64,000 nt of DNA from positions 33,529,244-33,593,243 of the forward strand of contig JALJCS010000004.1 in assembly GCA_023055355.1 (NCBI GenBank), read 5' to 3'. This DNA comes from Agelaius tricolor (taxonomy: Eukaryota > Chordata > Aves > Passeriformes > Icteridae). Position 1 is the stretch's first letter. The number at the start of each line of letters is the position of its first letter. The notes beneath the pieces are model-generated. The model saw only the letters and a program-made list of their open reading frames with translations. It did no database searches and was not told where the DNA came from. This document shows, piece by piece, positions 12,822 to 25,561 of this stretch. The translations under genes were made by a program, and so were the position numbers.

Positions 12822-12856
12822 GCCCCCACCAGATCCTGATGGCTCTTCGTGGGGGC
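12822..12856. repeat. 8-bp GC-rich stem, 19-nt loop
   Basis: GCCCCCAC at 12822-12829 pairs perfectly with GTGGGGGC at 12849-12856. It lies inside the CpG-rich block at 12500-13200. Compensatory change in other birds would show whether the pairing matters. Confidence 0.75.
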
Positions 12857-12966
12857 TTCTGAAAAGCCTCCCTTCAAGCGCTTTGGCGAGGAGAGATTGA
12901 AGGCAAATTTTGGAGACTTAAGGAATGAGTGCCATTCTCACGTGTGTCTGCAATGCCCCCCTCCAA

Positions 12967-12981
12967 GCTCCCCGGGGGAGC
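12967..12981. repeat. 15-nt GC-rich palindrome
   Basis: GCTCCCC, centre G, GGGGAGC. It sits in the CpG-rich block and is strikingly GC-rich for this window. It resembles a dimeric zinc-finger or AP-2/EBF-type site, but no exact family match is claimed. Confidence 0.75.
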
Positions 12982-13200
12982 ACCCGCAAACCAAATTAGA
13001 GATGAGAATGGAGTAGCTCCTTTCCCTCTGTGTGCAACCGCAAAGAATAATGGCTCGATGTGTTTTGGTTTCCTCAGCTCTAAAGGCTGCACGGCATTTC
13101 TTATCACCTGGGGATTTAAACCCTGAGGGTTAAGAGCAACGGTTCCCACGGAATAAACACTGACTGGAATTTGCATCCAAAATTCAAACCAAGTTGTACA

Positions 13201-14759
13201 TTAGTAACATTTTAGCACACAATAGGCTATCAATCCTGCAGTTCTTTTCTGTATGAGATACTTCAATCACGAAAGTACAGCCAATTCCAGCAAAAAATAT
13301 GGCACTACAGCAATATGGCATCTGATATTAGAAAAAACAGGCATAAACACTAGGTTGGAAGCAGGTTTCAGATAGAAACTGGTGCTCAGTTACAGTTTAG
13401 CCTGATCTCTTCTGCTTTCACTACAGGTACCCTTCAAAATGACTACAAGGAAACATAACCTTTTGGCCACTTTTTGTCAAAGCTGACATACCCAAAACCT
13501 GTCTTCACTAGCCTCATGCAGAGATAATGGTCCAATATAAATCTCAAGAAGAGACACCTAATAAAGTACTTCCGTCAAAGTAAAGAGACTTAATCCAGCC
13601 AGGTCTATATTTGCCACTGTTCCTTACAAGCGCTACTTAATTTTCTAAGACTCTGTGTCCTTTTCTGCCTTTGAAATTACAGTTGTTACAGTCACATTAA
13701 ACTTAATTTCTCCTAATTCTATTTTATTTATCTTTCTAAATGGACTCATGCTGCTTTTGTTGAAGGAGAATTAAGTTGTTAAAACTCCAGATTTTCTTCT
13801 GGTTTTCTTCTTTCTATATTTTGCAGCACTGAAAAAATACCTTATGGATGGTGTCATTCGTTGTGCTGCTTGCTGTCATCGAGCTTGTCATGTCTAGCCT
13901 CCCAACAGCCAGACCTGGCTGGGACACACTTTTGTCCCATTACTGTGATTTTTTCATGGTATGCAAGGCTGGAGCAATTGCAGTTCATTTCAACAGCAGA
14001 TTATTAGAGGAAGAGACATTACAAATACAAATCAGTTTGTGGGATTCCCTATCTCATGTAATGGTTCCAAGACATGCCCTGGAAAATGTTGCTGTGTCTT
14101 GGACTGACAGATAGGGCAGGCAAACACAGGCAACCACTTTCTCACTGGCTTTCAAGATTTTGGACAGTGTGGTGTCTGTTTTTCATTCATAAATTCATTG
14201 ATCAGAGTTAATTGTATCTCAGTAGCTACAACTGGGTATTTAGAATTACAGTCTACATCTTCATAGTCTGCTAGAAAGAGGGATAGAAATGAATAATGTA
14301 TGTATTAATATGAAGAGGTTACAGACATTCCTGAAGTGCAGGGTATTACAAAATTGCATCAGAGATAGTTCAAGGATTTGCATTTAACCAAACATGGCCT
14401 GCTTTGTAACAAAACTCATTATGTGGCTGTGAATTCTGAGGAAATAAAACATTGAATCTTGGTGAGGATACACACTGCAAAGCAAAGCCATAAATAAGTA
14501 GTCTTGTACTTTCCAGTTCTGGCTTGGGGAGTAGTAAACCTGGTCATGCTCCAGCATGCTGCACAGTCCATATGCAGAAGTCCCAACAATGAAAATGTTT
14601 GCATAAAGCCTCATATTCATAAATATTCGCAGTGCTAACCCAAACTTGGATGCAGGTTTCATTTTCCTTTTAGATTCTTTCCAGTATAAAAAAGCTTTGG
14701 AAATTTTTAACCCCATCTAACCCCCTCCGGTCCCTGCCTCTAACACACACAAATGACTT
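13201..14759. other. Single-copy non-coding DNA
   Basis: No gene is supported. The minus frame 14384-14716 is 110 codons long with a Met start, and it overlaps a second minus frame in another phase. It contains no recognisable domain, and nothing indicates splicing. An 88-codon plus frame at 13848-14114 is likewise unrecognised. Confidence 0.5.
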
Positions 14760-15040
14760 GCTTAGGATTTGCCAATAAGTAAAACGGAGCATATTTTCTG
14801 CAGCATGCCAGATGGTGCTGGTGAAGACCAGACACACAGGAGGTTCCTAATTAAAGCTTTAAACCTAGGGATGAGAAATGGCAGGTGCAGTCTGCGGGGG
14901 GGCTCAGATAGTGGACACACAGGCGAGCTGCCTACGGATCTTTTTGAGAGCACCCTCACACTCATCCTCAGGGAACTCATAATGACAAGAGGCAGTTAAT
15001 TTAAAGCTAATTGAGAAAACTCTATCCAGTCTTCACACAA
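14760..15040. promoter_or_regulatory. Candidate regulatory block with inverted homeodomain motifs
   Basis: It contains TAATTAAAGCTTTAAA at 14848-14863 and a near-copy in the opposite orientation at 15000-15012 (TTTAAAGCTAATT), about 140 bp apart. Between them lies a G-rich stretch with several CpGs at 14893-14938. TAATTA and CTAATT cores are homeodomain-type sites. The 72- to 76-codon frames on both strands here are antisense to each other and unrecognised. Assignment as an enhancer is inference from texture only. Confidence 0.3.
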
Positions 15041-18000
15041 TAAGAAAAGGTGCCAGACCTCAGCTGGCATTTGCACCCTGACAGGAAGAAAATGGCCACT
15101 GTGGGGCTGCAAAAGCTGCCACCTCATTCTCACCTGAGGCTCACAAAGCAACCAGACCCATGAACCTTTATAGTTTTAGCAGCAATTCAGCCCATAAATA
15201 AAAACTACTGAGAGGGAACGCTCATGTCTACGAATAGAAATGAAGCCTGTAGCTTCATAAAGGCTGTTTCTTCAGCAGTAGGAGTTCACAGAGTTGGGGA
15301 GTAAATGCAGTGCTCTGCATGGATGCCTACCAGGACAAGGCTGATGCCCTGCTGTAGGCAGGAGGGACCTCTGGAGCCATTCTCTAGGTTACTACAGTTC
15401 CCTCATCTGCTGAAAGTGTTGAGTTTTATCCAGGCCCTGCTGCCCTCTGACACCTCTCCTAACTTTTCTATGACATAGAGTGATGTATCAAGTGTTTCTG
15501 CTTCTACTGTTTGACGTTTGAATGCAGTAGACAAGGAGAAAAACTTGCACTATCTTATAACACACAACTACCATTTAATCCCACAAACCCAATGTCAGCA
15601 CATCTAGTGCAAAGCCAGTTCCTAAATGGGATATAACCACAAGTGGCTCTAGGGCAGGAGATACCTGCAGAAACACAGTGTCTGTATAGCCATAATCACT
15701 TGGCTGGTTTCAGCTGCCCAGACATTCTTCACATCTGCTGATTTGCCTGGATGCAAAGCAGGCCAATAGTTGATAGGTCTTGACCTGCATCACTGACATC
15801 CAAGGCAGCTCGCACAACAATGAATAAGTTTGGTCTTATTCTTCTACAGCACTGCACTCTTAAGGACCAGAAGAACCTTCCACCTTCAGTCTCCCCCTAA
15901 GGTCCAGGTGAACTGCCAGAAATCCAAGTTCTCCATGGAAGCCCAGCTAGGACAAGTGGCAGTAATCAAAGGGCAAACAGCTCAGGGACTGGTGCCAAAG
16001 CCTTACCAAAATAAAGTGGGATATTGTGCCCCAGCATAACTCATTGGGAAGGCTATTTAGAGGCATCACAGTGCTGGTATCGCAGTGTAGCTGAGGATCC
16101 CATATAAACACACTATGTCCTTTCCACGTCTCTGGTCTGCCTGTGAGTTTCTTTCCTTGTTGGCCTCTTCTCAGTTGTGCCCAAAGTCTTGTACTCTTTG
16201 CCACTGTTTTGAATAAACATTCAGATTTACCTGAATAAAGTGTTCTTAACTGATGGTAAACACACTTAGAAGAATTTCTGTATTGTGATGAATCACTAGT
16301 TTCACAGTCACATACCCAAATACCAATTTGCCTAAATGCCTCAGCTTTCAAGAGATTTCCCCATTGATTCCCAAACAAATGGGTAAAATGTGAGGAGATT
16401 TCTGTCACAATTTTGGAAGGGATGGCAAAATCTGAGCTCTATCTCTGCCTCATGTTATGGACCAGTTGCAGCTGCTGGACCATGGGTGTGTTTGAGCTAA
16501 ATCATTGGCACATTTTGTAACAGAGAAATGGCTCTCTGTAAGTTTTTCAAGAGATTCCCACCTTTTCCTGCCTCTGGCAGCTCATTCTGATCCCAAATAA
16601 CCTTGCTGGGCCAATCATACAGTGATATGTGGGACTACAATTGATGCCAGGTCAGAGATTCAGGCTGAACCCCACAGTCCTCTTTTTGTTTGTTTGTTTT
16701 GGAAGACACAATATAGAGCAACAATTTTTCTCTTTCTGACTCTTAAGCTTGTCCCAGCTACTGCACACAGATAAAAGAATTGGAATTGACTGGTCTCCAT
16801 CTGCTTTTATATGCTACAGAAGTGACCCTCTGCTTCCACTGAAGTTATGGTCTGGACGTCAAGTGTTTTATGAACTGTGAGGAGTAATCTAAGAAGTAGG
16901 TGAATGTACTCCCATCCTCATTTCCCCCACACTGATTCTTTGGCTAATGCTTATAGAATTATGGGTGTCCTATAAATACTTATTACTGCTGCACAAATAT
17001 ACCATAAACTATGCTATAGCAAATGGTAACATTTATGAAATTGAGTGAGAGAAAGGAACTTCATTCCTTTCTAAAAGTTTAATTTCTTAGACGTTTGGAA
17101 ATCCTTAAGAACATGATGGAGAGGATTTGCAACGTTAGTAGATTCATGAAATTCCTATTCTAACAGACTAAATTAGCCATGAAAGCAGTATCACAGAAAT
17201 GAAAAGGCCTTTCTCATCAGAAAGCTGGAGAAATGAACAGCAAACTAATCTGCAGGGTGCAGAAAGTGTGAGATTAGTTTGGCAGAACAGGAAGATTTAA
17301 TTAAAGACATATACAAACCAAATTGTCAAGCATGTTTTATTCTGCTTTTGAAGCACTTGGGAAAGACAGCCATTAGCAAACGGCAGGAAAGAATGCATGA
17401 GAGCTGCAGAATAGCAAGGATTGTCAGTCACTGGCAATGCTGAGGGCTGACTGCTCCTTCAGGGAACTCTGAGACAGGGTGGAGTCAATTTAGGGTACAA
17501 AAGAGCAACTGAGGTAAGGGAACCTGAAAGAATCTTGACAAATTCTTAAGCTCAATTTGACACTTATCGCTGTCCCTATAGGCACAACCCCTTCCTCTGA
17601 AGAAAAGAACCCACAAGGGCAAGTAGCAGAAGGAAGCAGAATAGCACTTGGGTCCAAGCAGAAAAGAGGTCAAGGGCTGTATTTCTTGGTTATAGAAATG
17701 CAAGCTCATTGGTCTCACCCCAGTCAAGAGCAGTGTTTTCACTCTACAGTCAAAGGAACTGATTCGTGCATTCTGATAACACAAGAATTAGCTGTTAATT
17801 TGTCCTGGTTTGTAGGATCTGATTGCACAGTGGTTTGCAACCACGATTTTCTGGACACTAATATTACAACTGCTGTGATAGCATTTCAATGTCATCCATA
17901 TGCAGAAGGATCAATGCTTCATTTTGTGTAGTTTTACTAGTAATAATTTAAATGCTAAATTCAGCAGATCTCCTTCAGTATTACAAGCTCAGCTGTTTCC

Positions 18001-21000
18001 TAAAAGGAAATAACCATTCCAGCTATAAGACCCTGCCACTGAATGTTCCTTCAAATTTCCCATGGCTAAAGGGGCAAGTGTGTGCCAGTTGAGCTGCATT
18101 TTTGTGTACAGCCCTTCTTGCCCCAGAAAGTTTTACTGGTTGTTTAGGAGAAGGAATGGCCCACAGGTCATCAAAACTGTGTCCCTTCCAGACAGCTGAT
18201 GGGACCTGGGTGAAGAACTCTGCTGCCAGTTCTTGCATAGTAAGCAGCATGAGGAAGACCATGTGGGAAGTCTGCTTGTGCAAGATTTTCCTCACTTTGC
18301 AGTGAGTCACTAGCTAAGATTACTAATTCAGCTCAAATAGTCCTCCTGATGTCATTCTCTGTCAGGAAGAAAAAACTATGTAGTTTCTTTATTAGTGAGG
18401 AAGGAAAATGCTTGGTGCTTGCCAAGAAATCTTTATGAAGTGAAAAGAGATTTGTCATTTTTGAAACAAAGTCTTACAGCTATTTGTTTGAGCAGTGAAG
18501 AACAACCCACCAGAACAGAAAGCAGAGCATGTAAATGCAATATCAAGAAAACAATGGCTATAGAAAATTAAATAGACTCAGAAAATACCTGAGTCAAGTT
18601 CCCCAGTGTGAGCAAAGGACTGAAGAGCGTACTGATGGGGAAGTTAGCTGTTTGTGTGATGTGTTGGTGGCTGGTTTGGGGTTTTTTCCCTCCCTTTCTG
18701 CTCAGGAACACAAATTGGGTTTGTGCACCTTTTCATTTTCTAAGTGTGTTGATTCCAAGTAATCTTAAGGTGTAAAAGGTTTTGTTTCCACACCATTGTG
18801 TTACCCTGCAGTTACTGCTTTCAGTTGAATAGATCTTAGTGGTTTACACCTGGCAGATCAAAATGGGCTACGTTTTTTCTGTCTGACAGAGTTCTCTTTA
18901 AGCTGATGTTAATAGCAGTTGTAAAACTGATGAGTCTGTGTGTATATGCATGAATGCAAATGAGATCAGGAATAATAAATATACAACTAGTTAAAAAAAG
19001 CAGTCTTTTAAAAGTTGTCTCTGAGAATTTGTACAGTTGATTTACAGTTTGAGGAGATAGAGCACCATGTGTCAAGGAGAGGAAACGTGGAAAGGGAATA
19101 AAATAACAGTGTCAGTCTCTGTAAAAAGCTGGCACAGATTGGAAAGAAAAATTCAAGCCAGCCCTGTGAGCATGGTCTGCCACAAAGGGCATCAGGAAAT
19201 GCTGATTTCCTGCGGGGAAAATCCCAGCGACTCTGTTTAGGATTGGCATCATGCCCAAGGGCAAACGGTTTTTGCAAGGTTGCAGGCAGAGTAGGGGTTC
19301 TTCAGGCTGGGCATGGAAATACCCACCATACACTCACAGAAAAACACGTGTTTTGGTGCTCTGTTCATCCTCACACTCCTCCTCCTGCTCCTTCTCTTTC
19401 ATTCATTTGACACAGTCACCTCCAGCCTCAGGCTCATCTCACACATATCAAAACAAAGTCCTGCTCCAATTGACTTCAGTTTCAGCAGCTTCGCTGGATT
19501 ATGGGCTTGAAGACGTTTGAATTTCCTGTCAGTGTGGGTGCTGCCAGAAATTTTCTTAGGCTTTTTTCTAGGCTTGTAATTAAGACAGCACAGTGGTTCT
19601 TTGTAAAAAGGCTGCTTTTGAGATTCTCCGCAGGTGAACAATAGAAATGGTACAGATGGTGCCCTGCAGATTTTGCTTCTTGCAGCACTCTAGGAATTCA
19701 AGACTAAGCGTTGTCTATATGTGGATAATTTCTATTTCTTGTTAAAGGTACACAAAAGCAACAAGTTATAATCATAAAAAGTACAGATATAGGCTTAAAA
19801 AAATTTCTAACCATGTAAAAATGCTTTTTCAATTCTGTTGTTTCTATTTTTTTCCCCCCTCATGAATGTTGCAGGTCAGAACTGGGTCCTTTCTGATCAG
19901 AAAGCCTCAACTGAGATATCATACCTTGTGCTACTTCATTTTCTACCATTGGGTAAAGAGATTATTGAGAAGGCCAGAATGACACAAAAAAGTCATTAAA
20001 AAATTGGTGATTTCCCATCATCAATAAGATAAAAGAAAAAAATCCATGATGCTATTACTACAATGGAAAAAGAAAACCTGCCTGAGGTTTCAGAGCAAAA
20101 CAGGTTCAGATGGTATTCTGAAATGGCTGAAATAGATGGTTAAAGAGAAAAATGAGAGCACTGAAAAATATCACAGTTGAAGTCTGTGAGATTGGATGGA
20201 CTAATGTGCTAAAATAGGACTGGAAAGGATCATACTGTGTAAAGCCAGTGTAGTTCAGAGTTTGCATCTGAACTGAGACTTGGGCCTAATCCTGCCAAAA
20301 TTTCAAAATATGTATTGTCAGATTTCATTCAAAATTAAAACACCATGGAAAATTTTCAAGTTTATGAGAGTCTTGCCATCCTGAGAAGCAGAAAATCCCT
20401 TATAGCTCTTTCTGTTTTGGTCTATATCTCAAAAGAGAGGCATTCAAAATGATTAAACTGAAGCCTTAAGTTCAAGAATTTCTGACCATGACCCAGCCAT
20501 ATTGTTATGTATGTAAAGAGCATTTAAAACCTGGTATTCTGGGTTTGCTTGCTGAAGGAAACAGTGACAGCTGTGAAGTCCAGAACCACATCTGGATTTT
20601 ATCCAAATAAAACTTTTCCTGGCTGGTGTAGATCAGAATATTCTTTGAGGTTAAAAGTGATGTTTATTTCACAAAATACTACATTGGTACAAAAATGTGT
20701 ATGTTTATTCCTAATTATGCATATAAAGAAATAATAACAGACATACAGATATCAATGGCATTTTGTATAGAATATTAATTTCAGTCATAATTTGAGAAAA
20801 ATCAAGCCTATTTTTTACACTGATAAATATCACCCTTCCTTAGGAAACAGCTTAAAGAAATGCTAACTCGTAGCTCAGAAATGACTTGTAACAGTGAATG
20901 AAACATGAGTCACCAGGGAGGAAAATCTAAAAAAATTAACACCAAGCTTCATGGCTACACAAATATAAACATTGAGCTGTGATACACACAGCCTGTATTG

Positions 21001-21169
21001 CTGCTTACAAAGAAACTCTGTTGTTTTCATGTTTTATTTCCCTTAACTTTTGCTGTAGGCAGAACAATAACCTCCACACAGCTAGATAATTGCTTTCACC
21101 AAAACCTCTGAGCACAATGTCATCCCTTAATGACACTCCACTACTAGTTCATAGATGTTATCATAAAAT
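15041..21169. other. Single-copy non-coding block
   Basis: About 6 kb without recognised genes or transposons. The longest frame, 15947-16408 on the minus strand (153 codons), shows no family resemblance. A short (GTTT)n run is at 16687-16700. A splice-like segment on the plus strand at 17463-17513 is discussed in the findings. The stretch 19110-19300 has slightly more complex sequence (CpGs near 19213 and 19228) and may be conserved, but I cannot support more. Confidence 0.5.
16687..16700. repeat. Short (GTTT)n run
   Basis: Three GTTT units within a T-rich patch. Trivial low complexity. Confidence 0.8.
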
Positions 21170-21460
21170 TAATTTTTTTCCCTATGAGAACCCTTAATGT
21201 TGATTTTGATGTCAGTCTTATTGATTGGCTATTGAACTCCTCATTGTGCTGTTTTGAGAAGGTCCTGGCCTGACTGTGCAGAGAGCTTTTGCCCTGGGCT
21301 AGCTGTCAATCTCCACAACAAGGCACCTTGAAAAGGTCAGGGCTACCAAAGGCTGGCTGAGGATGTACTGCCTTTAACTCAACTGAAAGAGGACTTAATT
21401 AGGACAGAAATAATTAATTCACTGAATTTCTTTTCATGGGGTAGCTATCTAGCTGATGAT
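21170..21460. promoter_or_regulatory. Weak candidate conserved block
   Basis: Non-repetitive sequence with several TAAT-type cores (AAATTAATTT near 21167, TTAATTAGG near 21397, AATAATTAATTC near 21408) and an ATTGATTGG string at 21220. It lacks long frames. Its texture resembles conserved non-coding elements, but composition alone could produce it. Confidence 0.2.
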
Positions 21461-22761
21461 AAGTAAATTCAGGAGATGGGCTGCCTGTTCTTATCCTTCA
21501 TAGGGATTAACACTGAAATGTCATGGCTTGACAAAAAGCCTCCCACAATCCAAACCAGCAAGCAAGGAAAGGAAAGGAAGGCTGGCAGAGGAGGTGAAGG
21601 CAGAAAACATGTTTTCAGTCACTGGGCCCTATAACCAAACCTCTCCCAAGAGTAGCTCCCTTTTTCTTCAATAGCAAGTGGCTCTGAAATAGAAAGGAAA
21701 CCAAAGGAATGTGATCTGCAGTGTCAGGCACAGAGCACAACTACACTGTGAAATAGAGAATGGTAGGACGAGCTCTGGGCAGACAGAGGCATCAGGGGAT
21801 GCACGGAGTGAGCACAGGGCAGTGTGGCACATGCTGAGTTGGTGCTCCTGTGTTCTATCAGTCCAGAGTCCAGAAGACAAACCCGAATTTTGAAAGGCTT
21901 TATCACTGTGGGGCATTGATGCCCTAACAGCCTCCTCACCTGAGCTGGTGTTGAAGCAAGAGCTTCATTTTTTGTCTGATGCAGGCATGTTCCCAGGCAC
22001 AGTGTGGCTCAGTCTCCCAATGCCTGGCCTCTGCCTCCATGCTGGAAAGCACTGGCTTTCAGTGCCTCAGCAGGCAGTGCCGTGGTATCACCTCTGCATG
22101 GGGGTATTTTGCCTCACCTACACTGAATATTGATAGTCAAGGACAAATAGCAGAGCATAACACCCAAATGTTTTTAACTTCAGGACAGCACATTAACAAC
22201 ACTAAGCTGTCAGTTAGAAGCAATTCTGTGCTTTTAATCTCAGCTCTGTATATTTCTTGGGATGTTTCCCACATTAAAATTGCAACTATTGACACAAAAT
22301 TCTCATTCTAGCTATATCCTATCACAATCTGGTTTCACATGAAAACTTTTTATGAGACTTTGACTGTTAAAGGCAGGGAAAATATTTATTTCTTTGTACA
22401 TTGGCCCTCAACTCTACTATTTTCCATTAGCCCTGTGGGTTGGCTTTCACAGTCGACTGGAAGTTCTTGAACAAACGGAAGACCATAATCAACCTGAAAG
22501 CCAAGCAGAAGCAGTAGTCTACTTGATTATACATACTGGTGACTCTCAGTAGCCACTTTTCCATGGATTTAGCTTTTTAGCTGTGGTGTATTGCACTGCT
22601 ATTTGGGCTTGAGGAGTAGGTGCAGAAGGCACCTAAGCAGAGGCTGCAGGAAAGGTGCTGGGGCTTGTCCTAGCAGGGGAAGGTGGATCACTCCAGGCAG
22701 AGAGAATGTGGCAGAAGAAGATTTGCTCTGTGCCAGGAAGGAAATAGGGACTGGTGTGTGT

Positions 22762-22780
22762 GGGTGGGTGGGTGGGTGGG
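22762..22780 (+). repeat. (GGGT)n array with G-quadruplex potential
   Basis: Five consecutive GGG tracts separated by single T residues, preceded by a short GTGTGTGT run. Four G3 tracts with one-base loops is the arrangement known to form very stable parallel quadruplexes. It is the strongest such motif I see in the window apart from the AGGGA array near 56 kb. Confidence 0.9.
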
Positions 22781-24029
22781 TTGGTGCAGCAGTGGAAGGG
22801 AGCATGTCACACATATCCTGTGCCAGGAAGTAATTCCAACCTTCTCCTGGACTAGCAAAATTGAATTTTTGTGTGTGGTACAGAGACACTTGAGCCCACT
22901 CTGCTAGAGTAATATAATTGAGTGACAGCAGGCTGAGAGTGAGATCTAGCTATGAAAGTAGGACAGCTAGCCAAGTGTCAACTTTCCTTTGTTGCTGCTA
23001 CCAGTATGTTGAAGAAATACATGATAGACATTGGTATCATTTGTAGGTAAGTGAGAGGAGGCACAGCTAGAAAGTTTTTTTGTAGCAATCTAAGCAAAAG
23101 AGAAAAGGACATCTGCTTCGTTGCTCTTCACTGGGATGCAGTGGTCATAATGAGAAACATGGGGTTTTTATTCATCCCTGCATTTCTGAATATTGATCTT
23201 AATTTCATTCTGTATGGAGAGATTTCATTCCTCTCTTTGCTATTATGCTCTTTTTTCCTCCACCAAAATTATAAGATTAATTCAAATCTAAAATTAATAT
23301 CTGATTGCAATCTAAATTGAATAGAGACCTACAATTTTCCAGTTTTCTGCAATCATAAAATGACATGGTTGAGAGTGCTAAATCTAATTGTGTGGGGATT
23401 TAAAAAAAAATCTTTTTCTGCCTCTGCACTTGCCTTTGTATTCTAATAAGCCCAAACATAGAATGCATTTCCAATCAAATAGCTAGAATTTCATGTCTGA
23501 TTATGAATGCATATTTGTAAGAAGAAATAACCTGGGAAACAACTGGGATTGGAGAAGCATTTCTAAATTATATGTATCTGGTTTCTTCCAGCTGATAACA
23601 TTTTCAGCATTTCTTGTATCTGTTAGTTTTTAATTCAGTGCAAAGCTTCAAACTCTAGTGGCACAAGAGAATGCATTGCTAATCTTGCAGCAGGGCAGTA
23701 AAAATGTCAGCAGTAGGTTTGACACTTAGTGCCACAGTGCTCTGTGTAGAAGCTCCAGTGAACTGGGACTGGGTCTGTTCCAGAGAGCAATTTGGTAAAT
23801 CTCACCCATTTTTAAACACACACGTATTCCTATTAATTTTATGGAAAAAGTGTGCTGGAGAAAATCCATAGGAAGTCCCTCAGTCATGTGGGCACGAGGA
23901 GTCCTTTTTAAGCAGCTGCTGCATTTAGTAAGGTGTGAAAGAAAGACATTACACAATGACTCCCTTATGTGTGTTCTCCGTTTTGTAGCCTGAAATGGGC
24001 AGCATGATGTTGGTGACAAAGCTTCTCTT

Positions 24030-24055
24030 GATTTAACTAGTAGATTTAACTGGTA
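24030..24055. repeat. 13-bp tandem duplication, one mismatch
   Basis: GATTTAACTAGTA is followed directly by GATTTAACTGGTA. A simple local duplication. Confidence 0.85.
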
Positions 24056-25561
24056 GTAGATGAGTATAGGTTCTCATCTGAAGTTCTCAGAAGAAGCATT
24101 TGCTGGCTTCAGTGGGTAGAATAGGACTGATCCCTCTCTGCTTCAGTAATTTAACTAAGGAGCCTATTTTGGGAGTCTGGTGACTTGATTCTCTCTTTGA
24201 GAAACAACAATTGTTATATAAGGACCTCTGGAGGCTACTTGAACATGCAGCTGAAATAAACTGTCTTCCATCAATGTCTGGTTCTTTCGTTTGGGATGGC
24301 TGGGGCAGCTGTGGGCTTATTCAGGAGCCTTGGTTTGTGGATAGGGCTTGAGGCTGATTGTGGATCTTGTGAGAATCACTTTCTTCCATTGGTGTGGGGT
24401 CAGCAAGAGCCCAGAGACTCTAGCACTTCCAAAGGAATGTACAAAGTCCTCCTGGAAGAAGCTTTGCTTGATTTCTAAAGGGGGTATAGTGAGGTTTATT
24501 AAAACAGGTTCTTCATCCATTTTTCAGCTATAAGGTTGGTAAAAAAATGTCACTGCTTAATGGCACACACATAATCCTAGTACCAAAGAAAATTGTCACT
24601 TTCTTGTCATCTGTATGCAAAATTGCTGGCTCTTATTTTGCAACATTATAAACTAATTATTAAATTAGATCTGTATAAATACTCTTGGGATGCTGTCTGC
24701 ATCAGATTAGCTTCTCGTTTCATGCAGATTACAAAGACACACAACTACATGCCAGCGGAGGTGGAAAGTACTGTCAGTAGTTTCTTTGCCATCAAGTGTG
24801 CTGGTGGTCACAGACTTTGTCCTGCCCTGGCTGTGGTTCCATAGAACTCTAAATTGGCTTTTTTAGACAAAGGTCACATTGTGGTATCAATTACTAGCTA
24901 CTACCTGGAAAATTTAATTTCATGCTCTGTAGCTGGTCTGCTTTCTTCTCTGCTATGATTGGCAACTGTTTCCCTGCTGGTAACTAGAATAGCTCATTTA
25001 CGTTAAGTGATTAAAATCCAGAAGCTAACTGATTTGGAAGGACAGCTTTAGATTGCTAGCATAACCCAGCAAGCTCTTGCATAAATGCGTTCAGATGAAT
25101 AAAACAAAAGCTTCTTCTTGCCTTTTACAAAGCCTCTTAAGAAACTTTGTTGTTTGTGATTTCTGTCATGTCAATCTGTTCCTTGTCCAGTAGATATTTA
25201 GTTGATGCACTTATGAAAACCAGAGTGAGCTAAGAGATGCCTAATTTTAGATAATAAATTATCAGGTCTTGTTAAAATTACTTATTTTTTAACCTAAAAA
25301 AATTGCTTGAAGATCATAAAATCTTTCATGTCTTTTGGAAGACTCTGAGGAGCTTCTTAAATGCCTGGTTTGCAATTTAACACATATCAGTGCTATTTCT
25401 ATGATTTCTGTGTTCCAGAAAGATGTGTTTTCATTTATTTTCAGGAATTGTTTCCTTCCCAAAGGATATATTATGTCATTTACTTTGAGGTGGAACAGCT
25501 AATCAAAATAAAAGGACATTTCTGCTCTAAAATTATTTATAGGAAGTGAGAGGTTGAATTA

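Larger units (their letters stand above)
12500..13200. promoter_or_regulatory. Candidate conserved regulatory element with CpG cluster
   Basis: This block differs from its surroundings. It holds about thirteen CpG dinucleotides between 12708 and 13150 while flanking kilobases have very few, and it is not a repeat or an obvious exon. It carries an E-box CACGTG at 12939-12944, an ATTAGGG homeodomain-like string near 12791, and several short inverted repeats: TCCTCTCA at 12610-12633, GCCCCCAC paired with GTGGGGGC at 12822-12856, and the 15-nt palindrome centred on 12974. Both strands carry open frames of 65-100 codons here, but they overlap antisense and resemble nothing known. Texture of this kind is typical of vertebrate conserved non-coding elements near developmental genes. 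That is inference and needs alignment. Confidence 0.4.
21461..25561. other. Single-copy non-coding block with a G-rich microsatellite
   Basis: No supported gene. Open frames around 21668-22311 and 22591-22907 overlap on both strands and are unrecognised; the glycine/valine-rich part near 22760 is produced by (GGGT)n. A small AAGGA-type run is at 21565-21579. A near-perfect 13-bp tandem duplication is at 24030-24055. A splice-like segment at 23005-23046 is discussed in the findings. Confidence 0.5.

Noticed and set aside
15355..15480. Short resemblance to the CR1 3' end (ggagggacctctggag)
   Set aside because: Only about 16 bases match and the flanks do not follow CR1 order.
15947..16408. Minus-strand 153-codon open frame
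   Set aside because: Unrecognised composition, overlapped by a plus frame, and no supporting gene structure.
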